Assembly (NCBI GenBank): GCA_903867285.1
Contig: CAIPQX010000170.1
Location: 1 to 10,880 of the forward strand
Length of the DNA: 10,880 nt
Origin: an uncultured Actinomycetes bacterium
GTDB lineage: Bacteria > Actinomycetota > Actinomycetes > Nanopelagicales > Nanopelagicaceae
Reading direction: 5' to 3'
Positions 1 through 6,586 of this stretch are shown here, piece by piece. The notes under the pieces are model-generated. The model saw nothing but the letters and a program-made list of their open reading frames with translations, was not told where the DNA came from and did not search any database. The position numbers and the translations under genes are program-made. The stretch's first letter is position 1; every line of letters begins with the position of its first letter.

Positions 1-70
1 ACAACTAACAACCTTGGCCATGCTCTTAGGTTACCGAGAAATTTGCCTGCGAGTTGCTATGGTCACCTCA

Positions 71-79
71 GAAAGGAAG
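71..79 (+). promoter_or_regulatory. Ribosome-binding site of the GntR gene
   Basis: The purine-rich stretch GAAAGGAAG lies 8 bases before the ATG at 88. It decides the start in favour of that ATG over the upstream TTG at 43. Confidence 0.6.
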
Positions 80-87
80 ATGTGTTC

Positions 88-873
88 ATGTCGCAGCTAA
101 AGCGTGCCGAAAATACAACGCAACCACGTCGTTCCATCCTTTCTGATGAAACACATTTGATGATTCGGGCTATGATCTTTTCTCATGAAATTGTTCCAGG
201 AGGGCGAGTAAACATCGATGCTCTTGCTCTTCAACTTGGGGTCTCTCAAACTCCTGTGCGAGAGGCGCTGGCAAGGCTTGAATCCGAAGGCTTGATCGCC
301 AAAGAGCCACTAAAAGGTTATCGTGCTACGAACTTGCTAACGATCAAAGAATTTGCCGATCTCTTTAATTTCCGACTGTTGATCGAACCATACGCTGCTG
401 AACAGGCGGCACTTTTGATCGATTCCAATGGAATCAAAGAATTGCAAAGTGAGATTTTGACCGCAAAGCAGGCTCTCAAATTGAATGATGGCCGTGTTAT
501 CGAGGCAATTACAGAACATGATGCGCGGTTCCATGCGTTGATTGCTAAATATTCCAATAATAAAATCCTGGCTTCTTCTTTCGCTAGTACACATTGCCAT
601 CTTCATCTATTTCGCTTGTATGTGGCTGGTCAAAAGCATCTCATCGAACCTGGTGATAAGACGATATTTATTCAGGATCTATTTTCTAGGTACTACCAGT
701 CAGATCGAGGTCAATTAGCAATCAAACAGCACATGGCAATTTCCAAAGCAATTAGTTCGCATAATCCTAAACAGGCGAAAGCGGAGATGTACAGTCACAT
801 TGAATCTTCACTAAAGCGATTTATTCCCTACCTCCATCAAGTTCAGTCAGATGGGAAAGCGGGCAAGAAATAG
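88..873 (+). CDS. GntR-family transcriptional regulator, FCD (FadR/VanR-like) subfamily
   Basis: Cytoplasmic DNA-binding regulator that likely senses a small carboxylate. Residues about 18-83 form the winged helix-turn-helix, with the typical GntR recognition stretch SQTPVREALARLESEGLI at 53-70. Residues about 88-245 form the all-helical FCD ligand domain. Its usual metal-binding pattern is visible: D145 and H149 (D-x3-H), then H215 and H237, with a middle histidine probably among H169/H171/H173. FCD proteins commonly bind a metal ion plus an organic acid. I chose ATG at 88 (261 residues) because a GAAAGGAAG ribosome-binding stretch lies at 71-79. An upstream in-frame TTG at 43 would add 15 unlikely residues, and a GTG at 82 is too close to that site. 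The gene converges on the glycerate kinase/dehydrogenase operon with a 34-base gap, so it may regulate that operon; this is inferred from position only. Confidence 0.9.
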   Translation: MSQLKRAENTTQPRRSILSDETHLMIRAMIFSHEIVPGGRVNIDALALQLGVSQTPVREALARLESEGLIAKEPLKGYRATNLLTIKEFADLFNFRLLIEPYAAEQAALLIDSNGIKELQSEILTAKQALKLNDGRVIEAITEHDARFHALIAKYSNNKILASSFASTHCHLHLFRLYVAGQKHLIEPGDKTIFIQDLFSRYYQSDRGQLAIKQHMAISKAISSHNPKQAKAEMYSHIESSLKRFIPYLHQVQSDGKAGKK

Positions 874-907
874 CCCAAGTTAGCCCTTTGTCCTCGAGCC
901 AAAGTGA

Positions 908-1969
908 TCACAACTCTGCTTTCGCTAGTTCAGCTCCGGCTTTAACAAGCCATTCGCCTGGATTGGCCATAGCCGCTTGGGGTGATGGTGCAATATCTAC
1001 TAACGCAATTGTTGATGCGCTTATGGGAAGGTCGCTGCTCCCTACGCAGTAGAGCACCCGCTTCTTCGCTTCCGCAGCTAATTCTGTAACGCTTCCCAGA
1101 ACCTTTCCAAAGTAACTTTGCGAATCCAACTTGCCTTCGCCAGTGATTACAAGATCGCACTCGCCTATCGCCGCTGGCAGACCAATAATTGACGCGACTA
1201 CAAGTGCCCCGGATTCAATCCCAATATTCCAGGCTAAGTTCAAACCAAAGGGTGTTCCTCCGGCAGCCCCCGCTCCAGAAAAGTCCTGGCGCTCGGAAAT
1301 TGCCTGAAGGTGACTTAGCCCTGCTTCAAGCAGCAGAACCTGCTCTGCATCTGCCCCTTTTTGTGGAGCGAAGATACGCGCGCTACCCATTTCGCCAAGG
1401 AGTGGATTTCTAACATCCGTTAAACAAACAATGCCACCTGCTGGTGCGCTGGGAATCTGAGCGAGATCGATTGACGCAATGTCCAGCAAGCCGGCGCCGC
1501 CCAGAGCGATTAATTTGCCGCTTTTATCAAAAATTTGCGCACCTAATGCAATCAGCGCACCCACACCCGCATCAGTGCTCGCCGAACCACCCACGGCAAT
1601 CAAGATCTTCTTCACTCCCGGGTGAATAATTACCTCGTTTAACACAGATCCGAGTGCGAAGGTACTGGCATGAAGGGGGTCTAGTTGCTCGAGATGAGTA
1701 ATCCCACAGATATTGGCGAGTTCAACTATCGCCGTACCGTCCTGAAGTAGCAGCCAAAAAGATGCAGAACGCACTCCTGTTGGAACTCGAGTGGCACCGC
1801 CATCTCTAAATTGGATGGCTTCTAAAGTTCCCTCACCGCCATCGGCCATGGGGAGCAGAATCACCTGATCATCTGGGCGCTGCGAAAGCCATCCCTCCGC
1901 AATTGCACGAGCACACTCAACACTACCGATCGTTCCTTTAAATGAATCGGGAGCGATCAGAACTTTCAT
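908..1969 (-). CDS. Glycerate 2-kinase (GarK/GlxK family)
   Basis: Cytoplasmic kinase that phosphorylates D-glycerate with ATP, giving 2-phosphoglycerate in this family and feeding it into lower glycolysis. The 353 residues cover the family end to end, slightly short of the usual about 375. Family signatures in order: APDSFKGT at 6-13, MADGGEGTLEA at 41-51, VGGSASTDAGVGA at 126-138, LTDVRNPLLG at 183-192, SGAGAAGGTPFGL at 231-243, and TGEGKLDSQSYFGK at 276-289. The last holds the conserved acidic and glycine residues near the active site. Its ATG begins 9 bases after the stop of the upstream dehydrogenase gene on the same strand, and no convincing ribosome-binding site of its own is present, so translational coupling is likely. 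The 2- versus 3-phosphate regiochemistry and the exact substrate (glycerate versus a related aldonate) come from family knowledge, not from residues seen here. Confidence 0.93.
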   Translation of the reverse strand: MKVLIAPDSFKGTIGSVECARAIAEGWLSQRPDDQVILLPMADGGEGTLEAIQFRDGGATRVPTGVRSASFWLLLQDGTAIVELANICGITHLEQLDPLHASTFALGSVLNEVIIHPGVKKILIAVGGSASTDAGVGALIALGAQIFDKSGKLIALGGAGLLDIASIDLAQIPSAPAGGIVCLTDVRNPLLGEMGSARIFAPQKGADAEQVLLLEAGLSHLQAISERQDFSGAGAAGGTPFGLNLAWNIGIESGALVVASIIGLPAAIGECDLVITGEGKLDSQSYFGKVLGSVTELAAEAKKRVLYCVGSSDLPISASTIALVDIAPSPQAAMANPGEWLVKAGAELAKAEL

Positions 1970-1978
1970 CGGGTTACG

Positions 1979-3157
1979 TTATGCGACTCGCTCTTGCAGT
2001 TTAAGTGCTGACATAAATGCTTCTACAACTTCGTCCTTGCTCCATGGGGTTGGTGCTTGGGTGATGAAGTAATCTTCCAGCGCAATGTCGGCCAAATTAT
2101 CGATATCTGCTTCTACAAAGCCCAGGCTGGAAAGCACTGGGAAGTTGAGTTCGGCAAGAATCTTGCGGACGGCTTTAACCGCACGTGAGCCATCTGTGCT
2201 TCCATCGTCGGGAGCGCCCATAGCATCAGCAACGCGATTCATCTTCGCAGGAACAACCCTTGCTTCACGGGTGAGAGTCTCTACAAGAACCAATCCAATG
2301 GTTAAACCATGTGGAACATGCTTGAGTCCCCCAATAGCTTGACCAAGTGAGTGCTCTGCAGTGCAATCAGAGATATTCATGGTGAGACCAGCCATCATGG
2401 AACCGGCAGCCATTCCAGAACGAGCCGACTTGTCGTTGCCATCTTTATAGGCACCAACAAGTGCTGGTGTCATCATGCGAATCGCTTCATAACCAATTGC
2501 ATCTCCAATAGGAGTACTGCACTTCGCGATAATGCCTGCGATCGCTTGCGCGAGCGCATCAATACCAGTGTTAGCGGTCATGGATGGAGGCATGCTGTAG
2601 GTAAGAACAGGGTCAACAATTGCGAATTGGGCACGCAAATTTCCATTTGCGATTCCGGCTTTGCGGCCAGCCGCCGGATCAGAAATTACCGAACCACCAG
2701 ATACTTCAGAACCCGTACCGGCAGAAGTTGGCAGCGCAATCAGCGCAACAGTTGGAATTGGATATTCTGGTTTACGAGATTGAAATTCACGGAAAGTTAC
2801 ACCAAGTTGGGCACAGAGACGCGCAGCCTTAGCGGTATCGATGATGGAACCTCCACCAAGTGCGATGATGGCTTGTGCTCCTGATGCAACGAGCGCCTTC
2901 GTAGCATCATCGACCATATCGATGGTTGGCTCACCGGCTGGCTTTTCAAAAGTTGTCACGGTAATTTCGGAGCGAGCAATTAGATTATCAATACAGGCTT
3001 TCGCCGCCGGATTGAACTTTTCGATTCCTTCGTCAACCATCAAAAACACCTTGGTGGCACCACATTCGGCTACTACATCAGGAAGGTTGAGCGCTTTTCC
3101 TTCGCCGAATCGGACTTTGACGGGCAAATGATTATTGAAACCCTCGATATTCTCCAC
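1979..3157 (-). CDS. Iron-containing alcohol dehydrogenase family protein with altered metal site
   Basis: Family III (Fe-ADH) NAD(P)-dependent oxidoreductase, 392 residues, a normal full length. The N-terminal Rossmann-like half carries the nucleotide-binding ALGGGSIIDTAK at 99-110 and the family signature PTSAGTGSEV at 143-152. The C-terminal helical half holds the metal site. Lactaldehyde reductase FucO uses Asp196, His200, His263 and His277, plus His267 nearby. The equivalent positions here are D200, Q204, H269 and H283, with Q273 for His267, so one of four ligands and the catalytic-region histidine are both glutamine. The substrate is unknown. Operon linkage to glycerate kinase suggests reduction of a semialdehyde such as tartronate semialdehyde to glycerate, or oxidation of a related hydroxyacid; this is inference. 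The start is GTG at 3157, supported by an AAGAGGAGAG ribosome-binding stretch at 3161-3170. Confidence 0.88.
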   Translation of the reverse strand: MENIEGFNNHLPVKVRFGEGKALNLPDVVAECGATKVFLMVDEGIEKFNPAAKACIDNLIARSEITVTTFEKPAGEPTIDMVDDATKALVASGAQAIIALGGGSIIDTAKAARLCAQLGVTFREFQSRKPEYPIPTVALIALPTSAGTGSEVSGGSVISDPAAGRKAGIANGNLRAQFAIVDPVLTYSMPPSMTANTGIDALAQAIAGIIAKCSTPIGDAIGYEAIRMMTPALVGAYKDGNDKSARSGMAAGSMMAGLTMNISDCTAEHSLGQAIGGLKHVPHGLTIGLVLVETLTREARVVPAKMNRVADAMGAPDDGSTDGSRAVKAVRKILAELNFPVLSSLGFVEADIDNLADIALEDYFITQAPTPWSKDEVVEAFMSALKLQERVA

Positions 3158-3160
3158 GAA

Positions 3161-3170
3161 CTCTCCTCTT
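3161..3170 (-). promoter_or_regulatory. Ribosome-binding site of the dehydrogenase gene
   Basis: Read on the minus strand this is AAGAGGAGAG, placed a few bases before the GTG at 3157. It supports that non-ATG start. Confidence 0.7.
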
Positions 3171-3323
3171 TAAAGTGACCTGCGGCTGGTAATTGAACTC
3201 TACTACCCCACTCGCCACCGCTGATAGGTGCTGTCAACCCACAAGAAGCCCAAAGGTTTTTCACAAAGATTACACAAGATCGGCGTTGAGTATTCCTTGT
3301 AGGGCAACCGGGCCCAAATGTTC

Positions 3324-3329
3324 AAGGAG
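3324..3329 (+). promoter_or_regulatory. Ribosome-binding site of the small secreted protein gene
   Basis: AAGGAG lies 8 bases before the ATG at 3338. The 180-base gap between the two divergent genes must also hold both promoters, but I could not pair convincing -35 and -10 boxes for either direction. Confidence 0.75.
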
Positions 3330-3337
3330 CAAGAGAA

Positions 3338-3946
3338 ATGAAATCAAAGAAGATCGCCGCTGTGGCCCTCTTGGCCTCAGGATTACTTATTGGAACCACT
3401 GTTTCGGCACTCGCTGATGAAAGCCCAGCGCCAACCACAAGCACAAGCGCATACCAGACCCAACTCGCTGCCTACAAGATTGCATTAACTCAGTATCGAG
3501 TCGCACTCGTAACAAATGACATTAACTATCGCGCAGCCATGGCTAAGTATCAGTCCGACTGGAACACAACCATCAAGAATTATTGGGCAGCATGGCAGAC
3601 GGCAATCACCGCTTTCCGCACTGCAAACGATGCATATCAAGCACAACTGGCCCCCATCCAGGCAGCCCGCAAGAGCGCCCTCGATGCGGCTGGCGCAGCC
3701 TTTCTAGCCGCTACGGCGGGGACTCCAACAAACGACGCTCTTAATGCAGCGCTCACAGCTTGGGGAAATGCAAGCAAGGCAGCGAATGCAACCTATAAGA
3801 CCGCTGCTTCAGCTCTTGGGGTTGCACCAGTTCGTCCAATCCAGCCAACGGAACCCGTCAAGCCAGCTGCGCCTGTGAAGCCAGTTGATCCAACAAAGCC
3901 AGTTCCACCTATCAAGCCAGTTCCAACACCAAAGCCAAGCAAGTAA
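3338..3946 (+). CDS. Small secreted helical protein with Lys-Pro-rich tail
   Basis: Family not recognised. The 202-residue product begins with a clear Sec signal peptide: Lys-rich n-region, hydrophobic core at about 6-22, and a likely A-L-A cleavage site at 24-26 before DESPAP. The mature part (about 38-160) is rich in Ala, Tyr, Trp, Gln and Lys and has few helix breakers, so it should be a long helical or coiled-coil region. Residues 164-202 form a proline-rich tail with repeated PVKP, PTKP and PIKP units, a composition typical of cell-wall-spanning or wall-associated segments. No cysteine, LPxTG-type sorting motif or catalytic motif is visible. It is a single-gene unit: it has its own ribosome-binding site, a divergent upstream neighbour, and a strong terminator 13 bases after its stop. 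A structural or wall-associated role is a guess. Confidence 0.85.
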   Translation: MKSKKIAAVALLASGLLIGTTVSALADESPAPTTSTSAYQTQLAAYKIALTQYRVALVTNDINYRAAMAKYQSDWNTTIKNYWAAWQTAITAFRTANDAYQAQLAPIQAARKSALDAAGAAFLAATAGTPTNDALNAALTAWGNASKAANATYKTAASALGVAPVRPIQPTEPVKPAAPVKPVDPTKPVPPIKPVPTPKPSK

Positions 3947-3959
3947 ATCAAAGAAGAAG

Positions 3960-3987
3960 AGCCCCGCAACTAAGTAGTTGCGGGGCT
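3960..3987. terminator. Bidirectional intrinsic terminator between secreted-protein gene and tRNA-Ser
   Basis: A perfect 12-bp stem (AGCCCCGCAACT with its exact complement) encloses the 4-base loop AAGT. On the plus strand it is followed by CTCTCTG, a weak pyrimidine tail ending the secreted-protein transcript. On the minus strand it is followed by CTTCTTCTTTGATTT, a better T-rich tail for stopping transcripts that come through the tRNA. Confidence 0.88.
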
Positions 3988-3997
3988 CTCTGCTGCG

Positions 3998-4086
3998 CGG
4001 AGACGAAGAGATTTGAACTCTTGAAGGGTTTAACCCCTTACCTCGTTAGCAGTGAGGCGCACTCGACCGGGCTATGCGACGTCTCC
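3998..4086 (-). tRNA. tRNA-Ser (anticodon GCU)
   Basis: The minus strand folds into a class II tRNA. The acceptor stem GGAGACG pairs with CGTCTCC and is followed by discriminator G, as expected for serine. The D-arm contains the GG pair. The anticodon loop CTGCTAA has anticodon GCT and reads AGC/AGU. The long variable arm has stem AAGGGG/CCCCTT, and the T-arm is AAGAG-TTCAAAT-CTCTT. CCA is not encoded (GCG follows the acceptor stem). The pair closing the anticodon loop (31-39) is an A-C mismatch, which is unusual but confined to one pair. Confidence 0.95.
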
Positions 4087-4099
4087 TCGTGCTGAGCGG

Positions 4100-4127
4100 A
4101 GTTTACAGGGATTTATCACCCCGTAAA
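4100..4127 (-). promoter_or_regulatory. Possible promoter of tRNA-Ser
   Basis: On the minus strand TTTACG (4127-4122) and TAAACT (4105-4100) are separated by 16 bases and lie just upstream of the mature tRNA 5' end at 4086. Each matches four of six consensus positions. Both boxes lie in the arms of the hairpin at 4101-4128, so promoter and hairpin share sequence. Alternatively the tRNA is transcribed by read-through from the response regulator operon. Confidence 0.35.
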
Positions 4128-4139
4128 CCCGACTTTTTT
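4101..4139 (+). terminator. Hairpin with T6 tail, plus-strand orientation
   Basis: GTTTACAGGG at 4101-4110 pairs with CCCCGTAAAC at 4119-4128 with one A-C mismatch, across an 8-base loop. After five bases comes a run of six T at 4134-4139, which overlaps the last codons of the minus-strand response regulator. The T-run is correctly placed only for plus-strand transcription, where it would stop read-through from the left from becoming antisense to the two-component operon. On the minus strand no T-run follows the stem. Confidence 0.55.
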
Positions 4140-4851
4140 AAGCGTTAACTTCCTCAGTTTTGCCTTGGGTCGCGATCAGGCGATACCCAACGCCGCGTAC
4201 AGCTGAAATAACTTTAGGTCCACCGGCGCTTCTAATTTTTAAGCGCAGGCGAGAGGCATGGGTATCCAGGAAGTGATCGTTGGAGAAGTCTGCCGTTCCA
4301 CCGATGGCAGAGATGACCTCTTCACGAGTGAAAACCTTACGAGGATGTTCCATTAGTAATTTGAGAAAGTCGAATTCAGTTCGGGTAACAGCAACTTGAC
4401 CCTCATCGAAGTGCACTTGCCGCGTCTCTAAGTTCAATGTCAATCCTCCTGCCGTAAGCATGCCCAAGCGTTGGCTCTTCTCGCTCTTTGAATGCCTGAT
4501 CTGCGTGGAAACTCGTAGCGTCAGAATTCTGGGGCTAACTGGCTTGGCGATGTAGTCATCGGCACCCGCTGCCAAACACATGGCCTCATCCACCTCTTCT
4601 CCACGATCGGTGAGCATGATGATGGGAACTGTCGAGTTTCTTCTAATTTCCCGACAGACTTCAAAGCCATCTGGGTGGCCCATACTTAAATCCAATATGA
4701 CTACAGCTGGGTTGTTATTTTGAAACTTAGACAGAGCATCGGTCCCATCGACGGCTTCATCAACCTGATATCCCTCGACTTCAAGAGCTGTTCGTACGAA
4801 AGTTCGGACATCCTTGTTGTCATCTACTATTAAAATTAACTCATTCGACAT
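4138..4851 (-). CDS. OmpR/PhoB-type response regulator
   Basis: DNA-binding response regulator, the presumed output of the adjacent histidine kinase. Residues are numbered from an upstream in-frame GTG at 4860; subtract 3 for the ATG start given here. The receiver (about 7-120) has the acidic pair D13-D14, phosphoacceptor D57, switch T84 and lysine K106 followed by Pro. The C-terminal winged helix (about 135-235) ends with the classic VRGVGYRL signature. In the loop after D57 the usual proline at +4 is Gly61, and a proline appears at 63, a mild departure. The gene overlaps the 3' end of the kinase by 11 bases (ATG) or 20 bases (GTG), showing strong translational coupling. I prefer the ATG, preceded by GGTGAG, but the GTG is possible. 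It is the last gene of the four-gene signalling operon. Confidence 0.93.
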   Translation of the reverse strand: MSNELILIVDDNKDVRTFVRTALEVEGYQVDEAVDGTDALSKFQNNNPAVVILDLSMGHPDGFEVCREIRRNSTVPIIMLTDRGEEVDEAMCLAAGADDYIAKPVSPRILTLRVSTQIRHSKSEKSQRLGMLTAGGLTLNLETRQVHFDEGQVAVTRTEFDFLKLLMEHPRKVFTREEVISAIGGTADFSNDHFLDTHASRLRLKIRSAGGPKVISAVRGVGYRLIATQGKTEEVNA

Positions 4852-6586
4852 TGGACTCACCCATTTCTCTTATTGGTATTGCTTCTTTCATCCTTATTAC
4901 AAGTTGGTCACGGGCCCTAAGCACTTCGGGATCGGCGACTTTTTCAACATCTTTAAGGGAGCGGGAAAGAGTTAGGAGTTCCTCTCCAATCTCACCGAAT
5001 TCATAAAATCCGAGCGCACCACCATATTCATGAAGTTTGGCTTTGAGTAATAATTGACCATCCACTTGAATTCCCACAATCGCTTCTGCTAACAAATCAA
5101 ACTTACGATTCAAGATCAAAACTTCGACCGGCGAGAGGTACTCCGGAAAATCAATTGCAAATGTTGTACCGCTCCCTAAAGAAGACTCGACTTTCAATTC
5201 TGCGCCGTGTAACTCAACAACTTTGGCAACAATTGCCAAACCTAATCCCGTTCCTGGCACGTGTTCAGAGACTGCATTAGAGGCGCGAAAGAAACGTTCG
5301 GAGAGGTGGGATATCTCTGCTTCAGGAATTCCAATTCCATAATCTTGGATTGAAATTGATATGGTATTTCGCGCGTCAGGATGTAGATTTCGAACTAAAT
5401 CAATTGCTATCACTTTGGTAGAGAAACTGAACTTAATGGCATTAGCAACCAGATTGATTAGGGCCTGGGAAATCAAACCAGAGTCACCATCGATAATGAA
5501 CGGGTCCTCCGCCTTGTAATTAAGCTTTACCGATATCCCTTTCTTCTCAATCTCTGATTGCAAAATAAAAATGGCATCTTCGGTGACGGTAAGTAGATCT
5601 GTAGGTTTAAAGGAATCTCTCTTGTTTGGTGAATCCAATTGCGAGAGCGCTAATAAACTCTGAACAAGCGAGAGCAGAATCGTTGCATTTCGATCTAGGA
5701 TTTGAAAAATTTCATCAAGTTTAGAATCCTCATCAATTTGCATAGACGTTGATAAAACGTCGACGTATCCGATAATGCTTGTTAGTGGGGTTCTTAGTTC
5801 GTGGCTGATATTCGAGATGAACTCATTCTTTGAAGCGTTGAGTGATTCAAGCTCATGGACTATCAGATTGGTAGCAGCCAATTCTTCAGCCAATAATTCA
5901 AGACGCTCGCTCTCTGCAAGCATAAGACTTTTGCTCACTTTAAATTGTCTAATTGACGTTCGGGTAATCCAGAGAAACCATGCCCCGGAAATTGTCATAA
6001 AGAGGATGAGCAGCAAAAGTGTTATGAAGTCTCCTTTGCGAGAAGCCTTCGCTGAAGATGTCAGCTGGTTATCAACGGAAATTTGATACTCGGAGACCAA
6101 GAGACGGGCTTGCGAAATCAGATCTTCGATCTCTGGGTTCAGGAGCTGTACCAATCGAGCGTGATCCACTGCGGAAAGGATTCCTGGCGAGCCATTATCT
6201 ACAATCGAATCAGTCATATTAAGCGCTTGCAAATATCCACTTGGCGCTGATTGACCTACCGATTTACCGTCCGTGTTAATCACCGCAAGTCGTTGCGCCA
6301 AGAGTGCTCTCGCTATTTGCACCTCGCGTCTTGGAATCTGCTGATCGAGCCATTGTGTTAAACGAATCGTATAAACCAGAGTCTCACGTTGAGTATAAAT
6401 TATTGAAGCAGCTGGTGCTGTGGCCGAAGTTAAACTTCGTGATTCAGCAATCGATGATTTGTTTGTGCTAATGATTGAGAAACTAAGGGCGAGAAATGAT
6501 AAGAAGGCGATAAAGGCTAAGACTTTTTGACCGCTTGAGACACGAAATCTCAATACATTGCGAGCAAGAGCCTGCCTTCTCTCCAT
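4841..6586 (-). CDS. Membrane sensor histidine kinase with C-terminal HPt-like extension
   Basis: Sensor kinase of 581 residues that phosphorylates itself on His and passes the phosphate to a response regulator. Transmembrane helix 1 spans about 20-40, an extracytoplasmic helical sensor region about 41-185, and transmembrane helix 2 about 187-208. A coiled-coil linker at about 215-255 leads into the HisKA domain with H262 in SHELRTPLTS. The ATPase domain shows the N-box (N378, N382), DYGIGIPE at 415-422 and GTGLGLAIV at 445-453, and ends near 482. Beyond it lie about 100 extra helical residues, unusual for this kinase type. Residues 514-540 align without gaps to the HPt core, but Ala516 sits where the phosphorylated His is normally found, and the only nearby His is H519. 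The ATG directly follows the stop of the exported-protein gene with zero gap, which makes the exported protein its likely sensory partner. Confidence 0.93.
   Translation of the reverse strand: MERRQALARNVLRFRVSSGQKVLAFIAFLSFLALSFSIISTNKSSIAESRSLTSATAPAASIIYTQRETLVYTIRLTQWLDQQIPRREVQIARALLAQRLAVINTDGKSVGQSAPSGYLQALNMTDSIVDNGSPGILSAVDHARLVQLLNPEIEDLISQARLLVSEYQISVDNQLTSSAKASRKGDFITLLLLILFMTISGAWFLWITRTSIRQFKVSKSLMLAESERLELLAEELAATNLIVHELESLNASKNEFISNISHELRTPLTSIIGYVDVLSTSMQIDEDSKLDEIFQILDRNATILLSLVQSLLALSQLDSPNKRDSFKPTDLLTVTEDAIFILQSEIEKKGISVKLNYKAEDPFIIDGDSGLISQALINLVANAIKFSFSTKVIAIDLVRNLHPDARNTISISIQDYGIGIPEAEISHLSERFFRASNAVSEHVPGTGLGLAIVAKVVELHGAELKVESSLGSGTTFAIDFPEYLSPVEVLILNRKFDLLAEAIVGIQVDGQLLLKAKLHEYGGALGFYEFGEIGEELLTLSRSLKDVEKVADPEVLRARDQLVIRMKEAIPIREMGESNVE

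Noticed and set aside
874..907. Possible shared terminator between the converging GntR and glycerate kinase genes
   Set aside because: Only short GGGC/GCCC pairing is possible and there is no T-run on either strand.
2351..2884. 177-codon plus-strand open frame inside the dehydrogenase gene
   Set aside because: It is antisense to a gene with full family motifs, its product has no recognisable motifs, and there is no ribosome-binding site.
3232..3237. Perfect TTGACA on the minus strand upstream of the dehydrogenase operon
   Set aside because: No -10-like hexamer lies 16-18 bases downstream; the nearest TA-rich candidates are about 26 or more bases away, so I do not call a promoter.
5775..6086. 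103-codon plus-strand open frame inside the sensor kinase gene
   Set aside because: Shadow of the kinase, which has intact HisKA/ATPase motifs on the other strand.
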